64,000 nucleotides of DNA from assembly GCF_003945595.2 (NCBI RefSeq), contig NW_024104553.1:541078-605077 (forward strand). Reading direction: 5' to 3'. Below are positions 1-13,258 of this stretch, piece after piece. Below the pieces are notes generated by a model. That model was given only the letters and a program-made list of their open reading frames with translations. It ran no database searches and was not told the DNA's origin. The stretch is from Pipra filicauda (lineage: Eukaryota; Chordata; Aves; Passeriformes; Pipridae). Position 1 is the stretch's first letter. Each line of letters starts with the position of its first letter. Made by a program: the position numbers and the translations under genes.

Positions 1-463
1 TGCAGAAAAAGGTCTTTGATGAAATTCATGGGTAAAGAAATCATGTTTGTAAAACACAGTGAGTAATAAAATGGTTACTGACTTGATTGGTTTTCCTCTC
101 TGTGTATATCTGTGTAGCTAACATACGTATCTATGCTGATACACCCTTAGTGGGATGAAATGGTACTTCTGTAAGACAAAACAAAAGTTGATTGTGGGGA
201 GGGAGTAAAGAAGTAAATAAATATATCATTTCAGTCAGTGAGGTAAAGACAATGCTCTAATCCCCTACAATGTACCATTGCTCTGCTTATCGAGGGACAG
301 GCTTGTCTCTCCATGGCTATGCAGTGTCCCTGGGCCACAGATGAGCTGTGAGCTCTGAATGGTCTCCTTCACTGCTCTGTGTATGAGTAGGACCTCGGAA
401 GTATATGAAGCATTCCTTCCTCTGGTTAATTCCCATACTTTACTATGATTTTTAATTAAAAAA

Positions 464-756
464 TTTATTAGTACTTCAGTTTACATTTTTTCCCCTAAGT
501 TTCTTGCACTGACCGCTATGCAGGTCTCCACAGTAAGGTAGAGCAACCCAAATGAGCAATATGCCACAGGAAAATGCTATTATCACAATGTGACTGGATG
601 GAGGAATTCATTTTACAACAGATCTCATGTTCTTCAACCTTGCACTCAGTCTGTGGAGCCAAATCATGCAGTAACCTCAGCAGTTCTTTATTGAGTGGAC
701 CTGTGTGTCACACCTTAATCCAAAAACAAGGAAGGGAAAGAAATATACTTTTTATT
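464..756 (-). terminator. Candidate poly(A) signals for SYNDIG1
   Basis: AATAAA hexamers on the minus strand occur at 756-751, 692-687 (context CAATAAAG, the most classical) and 469-464. Others at 1146-1141, 1133-1128 and 1119-1114 lie in the purine-rich tract and are less credible. Which is used cannot be told without transcript data. Confidence 0.3.
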
Positions 757-1084
757 TCCTTTTCTCCTCCCATGGAAACCTACCCCAAAAAAGAAAAGTA
801 GGCAATACCACTCTACGCTGAGGTGTCTGCTTCATTCTTAGGCAGATGAGTCCTGCATTCAAAACACAAAAAAAGCCATAGTCTTTCTCCTATTGTTACA
901 ATGCTCTTTCATAGAACCAGCCACTGTCCATGCTTTCCCAGATCTCAGTGCTGTGCTTAACAAGCAAAGGACAAGCTCATGCTGGCTGCTAAGTTCAGGT
1001 CACCAAGAAGGTATTAAGAGAACAACTCAATTTACCAGCTGCTTGCAAACGCTGTATTGCAAAGAAGGCAAAGGCGAAACACCC

Positions 1085-1200
1085 CTCTCCACACCTCTCC
1101 CAGCTTCCTTCCTTTTATTTTTTCTTTTTTATTTCTTTCTTTTATTTTTCTTTCTTTTTCTCTCTTTTACTCTTTCATTCTTTCCTTCTTTCTTGTACAG
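1085..1200 (+). repeat. CT-rich low-complexity tract in SYNDIG1 3' UTR region
   Basis: About 115 bases dominated by T and C (TTTCTTTC-type). It is purine-rich (GAAA-type) in the SYNDIG1 transcript and is the source of several short open frames on both strands. Confidence 0.85.
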
Positions 1201-1423
1201 GGGTTCATGAAGAAAAGCAAGACTTGTGCATCACAAATGGTGGAACCACCCCAAGCCCAGACAGCTTCCCACCCTACAATAATGCACAAGCCCATCTCAT
1301 CCTGTACCTGTCCCCAGAAGGTGGTTTGTCTCTTGTTCTTTTTGGAAAATAATGCAGTCTGATCTGCTGGGGACTTCTGCAGTTCAGGTGCTGGGAGGCT
1401 GGTTCTCTCCCCTTTCCTGAGGC

Positions 1424-1582
1424 TCATAAATGATTGTTTTTAGAGAGATAAGCAATAAGAGCCACAGCCACCCCAACATAAATGCCAGTTCCGATTGTGA
1501 TGGACAGGACAGCCAGGAAGAGTGCTCGCCGAGAGCTGGAGCTTGCATGGTGGAAGTCCCCCTTGGCTACTGCTTTGTTTGT
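1424..1582 (-). CDS. SYNDIG1: SYNDIG1 terminal coding exon (residues 207-258)
   Basis: Reading the minus strand after an acceptor ending in CTCTTGCAG (AG at 1584-1583), the frame gives [21 protein letters not shown] strongly hydrophobic segment follows (about residues 227-252, [18 protein letters not shown]...), then SKNNHL and TGA at 1426-1424. That is 52 codons plus stop. It has no methionine start, so a simple ORF search for ATG-led frames on this strand misses it. It completes the C-terminal membrane segment of SYNDIG1, reported to place the C-terminus outside the cell. The phase matches the previous exon (E206/T207), giving 258 residues in total. Confidence 0.95.
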   Translation of the reverse strand, partial: TNKAVAKGDFHHASSSSRRALFLAVLSITIGTGIYVGVAVALIAYLSKNNHL

Positions 1583-2084
1583 CTGCAAGAGATACAACAA
1601 CAAAAATGCAATATATTTATTTGTTTTATCTGGAAATGAAGATGTGATGTGTGATGTTAATTTCTTGGCTGAAATATGATCCTGGGATATGAGAGTGAAC
1701 TGGTTAGAAATCAGACACTTTTTTAGTCAGATGAGGTTATTTACACAATAGAATGGTGATGGAACCAATGGCATCTCAGAGGAGGGTGTCATTTTTATAG
1801 ACCATGGTGTGGTATCAACAAAGGTCATCTGTCAGGCAGTAACAGATCTGTCAACTACAAGATAGGTCTTGTAGAAGCATATGAGCTCCATAAGTTCTGA
1901 GACAGTCTTTGTTCCCTCATTACAATGAGTGAGGAATTCACAATTGTATGTCTCCACAAATGCTCAATTTGCTGGAACAGTTTCTTCTTCGGCATCATCT
2001 ATTACTTTATTTTTGTCTTTTTGTTTTTTTTTTTTACTACCTTGCTACTCAGAGCAATTTACAGCAGCCAAACTACAACCTTCC

Positions 2085-2773
2085 TGTCCTAGTTAGGACA
2101 GTTGAGATCAGTTCATCATGGTATGGGTGTAACCCAAAACTGTGTATTCTATAGTCTTCCATGCCATTTCCCAGAAACTGTTGTCAATAGACTATTCGCA
2201 CCCTCTGCCCATAGAGCCTGACTCCTCAGGCTATAAACTAGGTGTTAAGAGGCCTGTGAGATAGGAGGATGCTCTTGTCCTCACACCCTTTGTGGAACTC
2301 CCCGCCCTGAGGGAAGTACTGAACATTCCTGCCTGAACTGGAGGATATATAATCTTGGAGTCTCGGAACATTTTTTAACCACCACTCGTGGGATCCAGAG
2401 GAAGACTGCAGCTCATCGCTCTCAACCAGACTTAGACCACCACTGGACTGCAATCACCACTTTTGACCAGACTGCAACAGCTCTCCCCCAGCATCTCACT
2501 GCAATCACCACTTTTGACCAGACTGCAACAGCTCTCCCACCAGCAGGTTCTTCCCCTCTCCCTTTACTTTGGACTCAAGCGGGGCCCAAGGAACACCACG
2601 TTGTTCATGCCCCAGGGTACTGGGTTATACATTTGGGTTTTGTGGGTTAAGACCAATTGTTTGTTTGTATGATTGTACTTACTGTATTATTTTAATAAAT
2701 TGTTATTCTGACTTATAATCTCTCCTTTGAGTTGAGTTCATTTCCCCTGCTGGTTAACTCTTAAACCAGCACA
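2085..2773 (+). mobile_element. Solo LTR of an avian endogenous retrovirus, family A, copy 1
   Basis: A 689-bp element starting TGTCCTAGTT and ending AACCAGCACA. It is flanked by a perfect 5-bp TSD, CTTCC (2080-2084 and 2774-2778). A TATA box (TATATAA) lies at 2346-2352 and a poly(A) signal AATAAA at 2694-2699, in the order expected for U3-R-U5 on the plus strand. A 51-bp tandem duplication lies between them (units from 2447 and 2498). A second copy in opposite orientation is at 31161-31786. No internal retroviral genes flank it. It is antisense to SYNDIG1 and begins about 500 bp from the terminal exon. Confidence 0.9.
2447..2548 (+). repeat. 51-bp tandem duplication inside LTR family A copy 1
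   Basis: Two consecutive units of about 51 bp, each opening ACTGCAATCACCACTTTTG and containing GACCAGACTGCAACAGCTC, start at 2447 and 2498. They are nearly identical over the first 40 bases. They lie about 100 bp downstream of the LTR TATA box, probably in the transcribed R region. Confidence 0.85.
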
Positions 2774-2778
2774 CTTCC

Positions 2779-5700
2779 ACACTGAAAAAAAAGCTTATGG
2801 CCTTTCTGCCAATGCCTTTATTAACAGAACTATCTCTTTGCATTCATCAAACTAATTTTTTAGGCATAATACTTTATAAATATTTCAGGCAGAAACAACG
2901 TCAAACAATACATATTTAGGGAGAGACAGACTAGGCTGCAGGCTGGAGGTAAAATATAATTTCAAACCAGCAAAATATAAACAAGACCAGGCTTATGCCT
3001 GCTGTCATGTCCTTTAGTTTAGGTGGGGTAAGCATCCTACTCACTTTGCAAAGGATGTCCAGCCAAGCCCCTCAGCAGGGTGATCAAGGATTTCATGAGC
3101 TTCTTGTCTGGGACTTCTAAACACTCAAAAGAGCAACCCTTTCTAGAAAAATTCCTGGGGCTTTGGGGATCATGGCTATATTTGTCAGGGTTGCTTAAAA
3201 GGCAAGGAAAGCAGAGAAAGCTTTAGAAAGAGCTGGTCATTCAGCTCTCCTGAAAGATTGTCTTCAAGCACCTGCTGCCCATCACATCACTACTCTTGAG
3301 CAGAAAGGCTTCTACTTACTGAACTTTGGTCAGATTTGTCAGGCTGAGGTAAATGCACAGCACTGGAGCTATTTAAGCTTTTGGATAAACCAAGGTAAAC
3401 AGTTTCAACACCCCAAATGGAGGGAAAGTTTAAAAATGATGAACATTTAAATTTTACATTTTTTAAATGTCACATTGTTATGGAAAATTCTGCAACATTT
3501 GGGTTTACCTCTTTTAAAAGAAACTTTGTAGAGTTTCAAACCAGCATTTTTTCACTTAAAATTAGATGGAAACTCAAAGGGAGAATAAAACATTAATCAC
3601 AATGTCAAATAAACTGAAAATTTGACAGTATGTCTTGCTTGCTTCAACAGAAGAGGTTGGATCTACCAAAAATGATGAGTTGAGCAACCCAAAGGGTTGC
3701 TGATTTGTCAAATACTAACAACCTTTTTCCTGATAGGATCTTCAACCTAGTGACAAACTTGCTTTCAAAGAACAAGGTTTTTTCTCGATGAGCTCTCTGA
3801 GGACAGCCTTGAGCTTCATGAAAGTATTTGACCTATTGTGAAAACCCAGCCAAAACTACGACTTGTATTAGTCACACACTATCATGAAATTGTTGAATTT
3901 TGCATCTCCTGACATTATGACTCAGCATGATTTTGCTTGGGGAACAGGCCTGTGCTTTCACAGAAATTCTAGTTTCCAACAAATTATCTAAAATGAGTGT
4001 ATTTTTTTCCTCTTAACCTAATGCATATTTTATGATTTAGCAAAATCAAATCCCTCCTATATGGAATTTTGACTGTAGACTGGTAAGGCACACGAGAAGG
4101 ATAATCTTATATTCCTCCTTTATTCTATTCAGAAAGATTTCCACTGAGATGGAAAAACTATCAACACAGAGACCATCCTCCATCAGTGAAAGACTAGTCT
4201 GAAAGAATTTGCTTATCACTAAGAAAATTCTTTGATGCTATTCCCTAATTAGCAAAAACATCACATACTACTCAATGTCACTATATGCAAATTACAGCAT
4301 TTCTGCACGTTTAAGCTAAATGGATCTGAAAAGACTTAGTACACAAAATGCAACTAAGACCAAATTTAATATTTTAGCATCTGGCAACTAATAAACGGTT
4401 TTCCTTGATTTTTTTTCTTTTCAAGCAGAGATCAGATCTTTGGTATATCTGTTCACTTTGAGAAAGTCCCTTGGTTTTGATACTAATCCAGCTACTTATG
4501 ATCCAGCCCACTTGATGCCTGACACAAAGAAATGACACTCTGTTGGGTGTTTCCACATCAGGGATGTCTGTGCTCTAGCAAAATCCAGGGGACAAAAAAA
4601 TGTCTTGTGTAGATCAGAGAGCTGTCAGACCCAATTTCACCAGCTTTTCCTTGGTGTTGTAGAAAAGGTGAAATCTAAAAAGAAACCAGGACATCTCAAT
4701 GCAGACAGTGGTCAGGCTGTTTGCTTGACTTCATAGTGTTTCAGGTACTGTTAGCTGAAAGATAAAACTTGGCTACTTAAAAGGACTGTCCACCTAAGCC
4801 CACAATTAAACAAGTACAGAGAGTGATATCTTTTGCAGACCCCTCTGGTAATTGCTGCCAACCACAACACTGGAACCTCGGGCATCAAAACAAACTCAGT
4901 CTTCATTTTTGAAATGTTTTTGGTTCAAATGAGAAAGGTTTTCACCGTGGTTAAAATTCCTCAGAAACAGGAAAAAAATAATTTTAGCTAATTCAAGAAA
5001 AAAATGTATTTCAGATAAAAATATGGAGTAAGTAAAATACCCCACCAAATTTCAGTTAAAATTGTGGTCACATTTATGGTGTGCTAGAATGTAAACTAGT
5101 GCAAGTGCAGTGCAGATGTGTGTCTTATGTTGTCCCTCCTTTCACTAAACCGCCCTGCCCTGAATAACCACAGTGACTATGATGGACATGCTCTGGGCTG
5201 CCTGGCTGCTACGGACATCGCAGTCTACACAGATGCCTCTCCTGAGATGAAAAATCCCTGCATCCACCAAGGAGTTTCTGCTCATTTAGAGTAGAGATGG
5301 GGTAACATGTACCACCAAGGCCCTATCCAAGCCCCTGGAGCTGATGTGCCAAATAGTACAAAGGCACTGATTTTCCAGCCATTCATACCCAGCCAGGAAA
5401 TAGATTTCTGTAAGCTCCTCTTTCCAGACTCAGCTCTGTACTCACTATAGCAATACTGGCATTTGTTATTTCTTTGCCCTGAAAAGGAAACCCCCAGCTA
5501 TGAATACTACTGGGCTAAATACTTAGCTGGTAGTAACTAACCATTCATGCTTGATTCTGAAGAGTAGTGCAGCCAGGACTGGTGCAAGAATGAAGATCCA
5601 AATGCTCTACTAACAAAGGGCTGTATTCACTACAGCCTCTTCGAGCTAAGTGCCTCAATTTAAGTAATAAGGAATACAAACAGCTATTCTAATGGGTTTG

Positions 5701-7235
5701 AAAGTGGCTGCAATAGTTAGTGCTCTTTCTAATCAAAACTATTATCTGCGGAGTTTTATAGTACTTCTATCCATTCGCTTTTTCCCTTCCCTGGTGAGAC
5801 TGTGGCCTGTGACCGATAAACTAATTTATACAGTCCTTGGGTAGCAGCGGGACCAACAGATTTGATAAACAGAGCTGGGGACAAGTGCAAGACATGGGAT
5901 GACTTACAAGTGGGGGATAATTCATGGCATAGCACTAGGCAAGTTTCTCCCTGCACAGCCAGAAGACAAGATACTCTTCTTGCAAAAGGTTTGTGTCCTT
6001 AAACTACCCCTGCCCATTGGTTCCCCTTGGCCTGCGTACTCTGGATGCCCAGACATAACCATCAACTTTGGACACAGGCTGTGACGAAGGCTGGGTATTA
6101 CAAAGCTAAGAACAGCAATGTTAGCTCATATCAGTCTCCAATCAATCCTCTCTTTAGAAGCTTTGGAAGTAAGTCAGGAAAGTGAGGGGGGGTATGGGAG
6201 ACAAAGGGGTAAGGAGGTCTGGAAGGATTATCTTCTTTTGTTTAACTAACAAAATGAATGTCTTGTTTATAAACACTTTCAAGGAACTTTCCTGGAGTTT
6301 CAAGTTGAACTTCTGCAAAATATATTCATCATGTCTCTGGGTTGCATGTTTTACAGGCAGAGAAAAGATGAATACGTTACCTCCAAGCTGCAAGGTCAAA
6401 AAGTTCTGCTGCATCCCACAGTGATTTTTATATCATACTCACAAAATACCTTCACAAAAAATGCACTATCTGGAAACAGAAACATCTTGGACACAATTAT
6501 TAATCCTGCCTCACCTACCTAAGGCTGGAGAGCAGGATTGACTCCATGTAGGATGAGAAGAGGGTATCCTGACCCCTTTGGTCAGGTGATGAAAGGATTT
6601 CTTTTTGTTTCAGGGGAAGAAATGGCCAGCAGAGAGCACGGATACATAGGTTTCATGCAGCCACTGGCCAAACTCTGAGTCTTAGTTCTTCAAAGAACAT
6701 GCAAAAAAATACCACAGAATGAGGAGCAACTCATGCAGAGGATGATTCTGCTCCTGTACCATCTACCTTTCTTCCAGTCAAAAGCTCTACCTACTCTTTT
6801 TAACTTGCCTAACTTGCACTTCTGCTGATCTCAAATTTCTGGGCAATATATTCCACCTTCAGGCTTACGCCACCTTTTATTTCCACTGATGGTAAGAAAA
6901 AGACTCTGGTCTTTGCTAAAGATACGGATGGGTAAAAAGTGAAGTTAGGATCTAACCATGAATGACAGCAGGGAGGTGCCAGTCAGTTGGAGAAAGCATG
7001 GGGCTGGCAGACACCCAGTGCAGAGGCTGGTACATGGCAAAAGAGTTTTCAGTCCTGAGAAGAGCATCAAAGGTACCATGGAGTCCCATCAAACAACTCC
7101 ACTGGTAGAAATGGTGAACTAAATGACAAATTGTTCTTTGCTCTGTCAGGCATTTCCAAATTCCATTATGTCCACAGTATAACAGAAATTGCAGCATGTG
7201 GTACTTGCCTTTCAGACAGCAAAGAGCTCTTCTGG
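2779..7235. other. Unremarkable AT-rich intron
   Basis: No coding frame with family resemblance, no LTR ends and no CR1 tail were recognised. Open frames here are short and of uneven composition. Confidence 0.6.
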
Positions 7236-7240
7236 AGGCT

Positions 7241-8091
7241 TGTCTAAGTTTAAAGAGACTGGAGTGCTTTGCTAAGGAGGATGAGTTATGAGGTAGACCA
7301 AACTCTTCTCCCTCAGAAATTGTAAAACCAAAATTAAGAGGCTCCAATCGAAGAAGTATGGAAAAAGGAAGAAATAACAGCCCTTTATTAAAGGATATAT
7401 GTATATTGGCAAAAACAGTAACAGAACACAAAACCAACTAGGCAATAATCCTGTACCCAAAAGTCCCCTTCAAAAAGGAGACAGCCTGATACTTCTATCC
7501 TCTAGCGCGATTCTAATCACGGTTGGCAGGGGGCGCTGTTGGATCGCTGGTGGTCACCACGTGGGGGCCCCGGATCACGGGAGAAGCTGGAAGATGGGAG
7601 AAGCCCTTCTCCCACTAAGGAGGAGAAGGGGAACAGGGGAAAGAAGGGCAGTTTCCTTCTCACTAAACTCACGCTGTCTGCAGCTTGCTGTAGACAGGAC
7701 TCCCCCTTTTTCATCGATGAGCACAAACTCTCCGATGAATTCTGAGCAGATTCAGGCTGGAGACAGGGCAGCGCGCAGGCAAGCCGAGGCTGGAGAGCAG
7801 CCAGATGACCAGGTCAAGAGCAAAACAGCCTCCAAGCTTTTCTAACACACCTTGCCCCCGTTAAGGCAAAAAGTGAAGTGTCCCCAGTTTGCAAGGAGAG
7901 GAGGAGAAAAAACTCTTCTCCGCTCCCTGCAGTTTTGGATGGGCCGTTAGTTTGGAATGCAGGTCTGCCAGCTAGTTCTTTTGTATAGTCAATCACCCCA
8001 TCCCCCTCCCCATTCAACATCCTTCTTTTACAATGGGACAAGGGAAAGGAAAATTTCCACTTGGATTTTTAGAACAAGTAAACCCATAACA
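7241..8091 (-). mobile_element. Solo LTR, CpG-containing, family B
   Basis: An 851-bp element with perfect 5-bp TSDs, AGGCT (7236-7240 and 8092-8096). On the minus strand it starts TGTTATGGGT and ends ACTTAGACA. A minus-strand AATAAA lies at 7389-7384, followed by a U5-like stretch (GAGCCTCTTAATTTTGG) that resembles avian ERV LTRs I know. It is much richer in G+C and CpG than the surrounding intron (for example 7500-7760), which explains the open frames there on both strands. It is in the same orientation as SYNDIG1 transcription. No clear TATA box was found. Confidence 0.85.
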
Positions 8092-8096
8092 AGGCT

Positions 8097-11000
8097 TCTG
8101 TCATTTCTGCTGGGAAGATGGCCTAGAAAATGGACATGAGTCTCAAGCAGACATTCTCTGTCTGGAACTTATTGAGGAAACAGTGGGGAGCAGGTGTCAC
8201 CTGAAATGCAGGCACTTCCAGAGACACAAAACTCCTTTGCTCAATGCTGGACTTAATCTCTACTGATGCTTAAATTTATTTTCTTCTTCAAAGGAAGGCA
8301 TCCAACCCAGCCTAATCTAGTCTTCAGACTGCAGTGTCCAATACCGATTGGTGGATCATCTTCAGTAAACTCCCACCCACCCTTCAGTGTTGATAGGTAG
8401 AGACTAGATAACTTGCTTGGGAATGATGTCTTTCTTTCAGTGAAGGATCAACCTCACCCTAAGAATTTAGGAGATAAAAAGCATAAGATCTTCACTTGCC
8501 TGGTAGCACTGAGATCCAGTTGGGATGGCTGATAAGGATGGTAAGAAAATAAATGCCTAACCCGAATGGAACTTCCCCTGAGGCAATGCTGGCATACTAT
8601 GAGAACTTGAGTAGAAGAGACAAAAAGATGTCATCAGAGTTTTATTACCACATAGAGAGGGGATAAACTGGATAAACAGCAGTTGCTGCTGCTGCTGCTT
8701 GCTTGAGGCTCTTGTCATATGTCCTAAGTGCTCTGCTGCATCTCAGAGGGATAAAACAAAATCCAGTCTGAAAACTTACCTCTGAAGGATTTCTTTCAAC
8801 AATGAATCCTCTTTCTAGTAAACAGGCTTGTGCCCTCAGTGGGCAGAGCACAGCACTGTGCAACGTGAGTGCATTGCAGCATACACTTGCTGCTTCCCAT
8901 CAGTGGCCTCTCTGACCTGCCTCACCTGCCTCAATATGAGCACTCAGCAAAGCAGTGAAACAAACAACAGGTTCCTCACGGTGGCAGGAGGAAAAGCCAC
9001 CTGTGTGAAAGCAGTGAGAAAGGACAGGCTGGTGACCACTTTGTGTCTGGAGCAGTCACTACAGGTCCCTCTGTAATTTAACCTAACGTTTCTTCATCTG
9101 GCCCTTCAAGTGACATTTCCTTCCTTGTGAGCATACCCTTCTTTTCCCTGCAATAGCGTGTGAACTTCCAGCCTTTACAATATCCTGCCAAGCTTCTGAA
9201 TGATGATGTGGCAGGTGAAAAGAAGGGGCCTGAGTAATGGCACTTCTACAGCCACTAAATTAAATGATGCTGTGTTGGTGGAAGGGGATGTACTGGGAAC
9301 AACATTTATCCCTAGAAATGCGTGACAGGTTCAGGAGAAGAGAGTGTGAATGGGGAGATGAGGGTGTAAATGAAGACCAGTATGAGTCTACCTCTTCTGC
9401 ATGATCAACTTTCATAACATTTGGATTTCAGCCATGGGATCATTTTGATATCAATGTATTCTGCTGGAATTTGAAAATACAGGCGAGGATGTGATGCAGT
9501 AGCCGGCTGGTGCTGCCTGTGGCGGTTGATTGTGTATTTGAGTACAGATAAAACTATAAATGTCCGAGTGAGATTTCAACACTTGGAAAAACAAGAGCAT
9601 AATAATGAGAACAGCAGGCATAAAAGGTCTGAATTAGCAGAATGCAGAGAGATGTTTTTAGACAAGCTCCACAGCAACAGCAGTTCATTTGATTGCACTT
9701 GAGAGAATGAGACCTCAACTTGTGATATGAGGGCAATTCTGTTTTCCTGGTGTATACAGGAATTTTTGATGTTTATGGTAAAGAACATGATTTTGCCCCT
9801 CCACTTTGCTTCTAGCCCTTAAGCAGATGTTGCCATTTTGTGATGAAAGAGAGGAAAATTTGGAAAAGGTGCCAGGTGGTGAAGCCTAGTTTGTACAGAC
9901 ACATACAGACTTACATGCAGATGCCTTGGGTTTGTGTCCACGCATGTAGATATATACATTATCTGCCTAGAGGCTGGAGGCAACTATCTATGAACAACTG
10001 AAGTTTATCAACAAATTATTAGTGATTACTTCAGTCGCAAGGGGCTCCTTTACTTTTCCATTTAGATAGCTGTTTGTTTCCTCTTTATTTGAAGACATGG
10101 AGTTTAAAATGTGAGCATTAGTCAGGAAGGAGAATCTGGAAGTGATTGCTATTTTTCAGATTCCATTTTGTGCGTGGCAAGAGGTTGTCCTCATCTCAAG
10201 GGACATCATAAGGTACTTTCTGCCTGTGGTGCCCCTACCCTTGTCACAGGCTCTGTATTGGAACTGATTGGACAGTGCCACAGATTGCCAAGATCTAACA
10301 GTTGTACAAGGTTGTGCAAGGTGTTATTGACTTGTCAATTTCTTTATACACAAATGTGCCTCTGTTCACAAGGAAAACCAGGGCCCTGTGATGACTTTGT
10401 TAGGGCTCTGCTGAAAGACTTGCTAGAGAGAGGTTTGGGGAAAAGCTGCAGTCATTATATTTCTACCTCTAACTCGTTATGTAAGGTTGGTGTGGAAAGT
10501 GGATTCCCTCTGTCCACATCCAACCCTATTGCTCCATGACTCCCTAACTCCATTTGTATCAAGGTGCAATGCATGGTCCCAACCTGGGTAGTTGTGGATC
10601 TCAGATCTCACCACTGAGACCCTTTCTGTTCATGGGACTGGCCACATGATCGCACATCAAGCCACGTGAGTATATATCTCATGCGGAGTGGTGGCATCAA
10701 TCCCCAGTTCCAAGTTGGGGGCTTATCATTTTGGCTCAATTTACTACCCCTTGGGGTAGATGAGCAGATACATGGTACTGTTGAAATTTGAAATGTCCAC
10801 TGTATCCAGTGGGAGAGAACACGGTGAGGCACCAGCTCTGTCCTTGTTTTGCTATGGTTCCTTCTATCTGCTTCTGGTTCTCTTCCTCATTTATGATGGG
10901 AGGAAGACCATGTCAGTGGGTACTCTACATTCATAGCAGTGGCTCTTCCCTCCAACATGTGTCACACACCACAGGATAGGGTGGAAGATGCTGTTCAGTG

Positions 11001-12680
11001 CTGCCGGAGATGATCTCAGCCTGGATCCCCACTTTCCCTGCTTGGAACAGACAAGAAAGGGGTGGTAGGACAGGGAGATGATGGGCATTTCTGCCTTCGG
11101 CACCCTGAGCCACAATTTGGGGAAGAACAAGAACAGGTAAAGACAGACAGTGCAGGTTTAAAAGTGCCTCTGGGGTGGTTTCTCCTCCTGACAGGAAGAG
11201 ATTTGATCAGAGGATGAGTTCCTCCAGTTCTGAGCTCTCAATTTTCTCACTCACAAGTGCCCCTTTTGAGCCAAAATTAGATCTCTGGGGTTTTAGAGAA
11301 TTATACAATCTCCTATACAATAGACCATTAACATTTTTTGAGATAAGTTTAAGAACTCTTGAGGTAAGATTCACTTTTTTGTTGATTTCAGTAGCTTTCT
11401 CATCTACTTTTTTTTTATATTACAATCACCCGTGATTTCCCTACATATAATCTGTGATACACTGTTTATCTACTCACAATTTCATGTGTTGAGGACTTTC
11501 AGAGTAGCTCATTCTGATTTGTGGTTGGCAGAGCCTGGTTTCCTTAGGAGAGTTTGTTTTTTTCCTAGCACATGAGTGCCATATCAGTTATATGGAATTG
11601 TCACTGGAGGACTGTTTCCTGGGGTGCCATTTGCCAGACCAGCCTGCAAACTCCGCAAATTTGTCTAATCCCCACCGATGCTGTTGGTCACATCTTTCTA
11701 GGCAGCCCAAGACATTTCTGAGAAACATTTTGTCATTTGATATGTTAACTAGTAGTCTTAACAAGTTATCAGGCACTGTGGACTCTGCAGCATCCAACAA
11801 TGAATGTGAGGTAACTTATTCCACTTGTTTGCCTTGAATGAACTCAACTTTTCAGAAGTCACCAAAGATCAAAAGATGAAGATTACTTCTTTCATATGGG
11901 AAGACCCTTTCTCCCCTTTTCATTCTTCCACTTTCTTGAAGTCCACGAAACCAACAAAACTGGGGAAAAAAATCCCCAAAACTTTATGTTTTCTTACATT
12001 ACTTTTCTTGTTCTCTTTCAACCTTAATGGACTTTTTTCCCCCTCTCCTGGAGAGGCAACATAAGTGATGCAACTGTCTTTAGCAGACAGACAGAGGAAC
12101 TTCATGACTATAGTGATGATTAATAGGAAGCAAGAATTCCACTTCTCTGAGGCAGATCCACGGATTGTCTTGAGTTGTATATGTGAAAAATGCCTGACAA
12201 GCAGATGTTGAGAGAAAGGTCCCTAGGACCAAATGCCCTCCAAAGTCATCTCAGTATGGCTGCTGTTGTTGGGGTGGCCAAGGATTTGCACCTCAGTAGG
12301 CAGACGGTAAGGCTTGGTATTGAGGAGACTTGAAGTCTAGCCTTGTTTGTGCTGGGGAGTGCTCCAGGTGACCAGAGACAGAACATACTGCTTCATGGAG
12401 CCTGGATCACTCGATGGCATCAACCAATGTCTCTCCAACCTCTCCATCCCCATTCTGGTCCCTTTGTTTGATTTAAATTAATGCCCAGTTTTTATTCAGA
12501 TTTTTAAATCAGCCAAACCACCTTCAGGTGAAAACAAGGAAACAGAGGCAGGGATGGAGAAAAGGAGTGATCCTGCAAGGACGAGCAGAAGCTTCAGCAA
12601 ACTCAGGCTTCTGAAACGTATCCAGATGCCACTGTAGAAGACTGTTCTATTTTAAAATAAACAACTGTCTTGTTTCACCA
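8097..12680. other. Intron without recognised features
   Basis: It contains a short CTG run at about 8685-8699 and otherwise mixed-composition sequence. Frames at 10111-10539 (+) and 10891-11130 (-) match no family I know and look like chance frames. Confidence 0.55.
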
Positions 12681-12689
12681 TTGCCTGGG

Positions 12690-13190
12690 TGTTGTTGGAA
12701 AAGGCTTCTGGTTAGACAGCGGTTGCAAAAACAGGATGTTCATTTAACCTCAACCTTCACACACAAGATAGATCACATGAACGTTGCATGGATACCAATG
12801 CTTCAGCCTATAAACTTTAAGGGCATCAGGCAAATGCTGCGTGGACACCAGTACCTACGTGAAGTAAACATGTTATTGCTAACTATGTGGCAGACATGCC
12901 ATTGCCATTGCCTATCGTAAAGTCTGCTGCCCAGACTCTATATAAGCAAACACCTGACCTATCCCAGTGGAGATCACCCCCACCACAGGACTGAAGAACA
13001 GGTCTTCGGGACGCTGCAGGACTCATGGTGGTGACTATCTTCTGCTTTTTTTTAATTGCTCTTGGCTTTTTCCTACTTCCCTATTTTCCTCCTTTCTCTC
13101 CTCTTTCATAGATAATAAAGTTAAATTATCGTTTAGGACACCAATGTTTGACCTCGCTTGTCTCGTAATCTCGCTTTAGCTATTTCTGAA
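12690..13190 (+). mobile_element. Probable LTR (approximate bounds)
   Basis: Promoter-like and terminator-like signals occur in LTR order: TATATAAG at 12939-12946, a transcribed-looking CT-rich stretch, AATAAA at 13114-13119, then a CTCG-repeating U5-like segment. A TG start near 12690-12693 is possible. I could not find a convincing TSD; a 4-bp AGAC match exists only with different bounds and could be chance. It lies directly upstream of the LTR at 13259. Confidence 0.5.
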
Positions 13191-13258
13191 CTTTTCTCCT
13201 GTATGTGCTTGCAGATCAAGACAAAATTTGCCTCTCCACACTTCATGGATTGGGACAG

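Larger units (their letters stand above)
1..1423 (-). other. SYNDIG1: SYNDIG1 3' UTR and possible downstream flank
   Basis: Sequence 3' of the SYNDIG1 stop on the minus strand. No further conserved coding frame was seen. It contains a purine-rich tract (CT-rich on the plus strand, about 1085-1200) with low-complexity runs. The transcript end cannot be fixed from sequence alone; the UTR may stop inside this stretch or run past the window edge. Confidence 0.6.

Noticed and set aside
7399..7845. 148-codon plus-strand frame in GC-rich DNA
   Set aside because: It lies almost wholly inside the antisense side of the solo LTR at 7241-8091; G+C-rich LTR DNA simply has fewer stops.
10111..10539. 142-codon plus-strand frame
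   Set aside because: No recognised motif, no splice or promoter support, and uneven composition.
12615..13245. AGAC 4-bp flanks as a TSD for the probable LTR
   Set aside because: Many end pairs were tried, so a 4-bp match is expected by chance, and the implied ends do not fit the promoter layout well.
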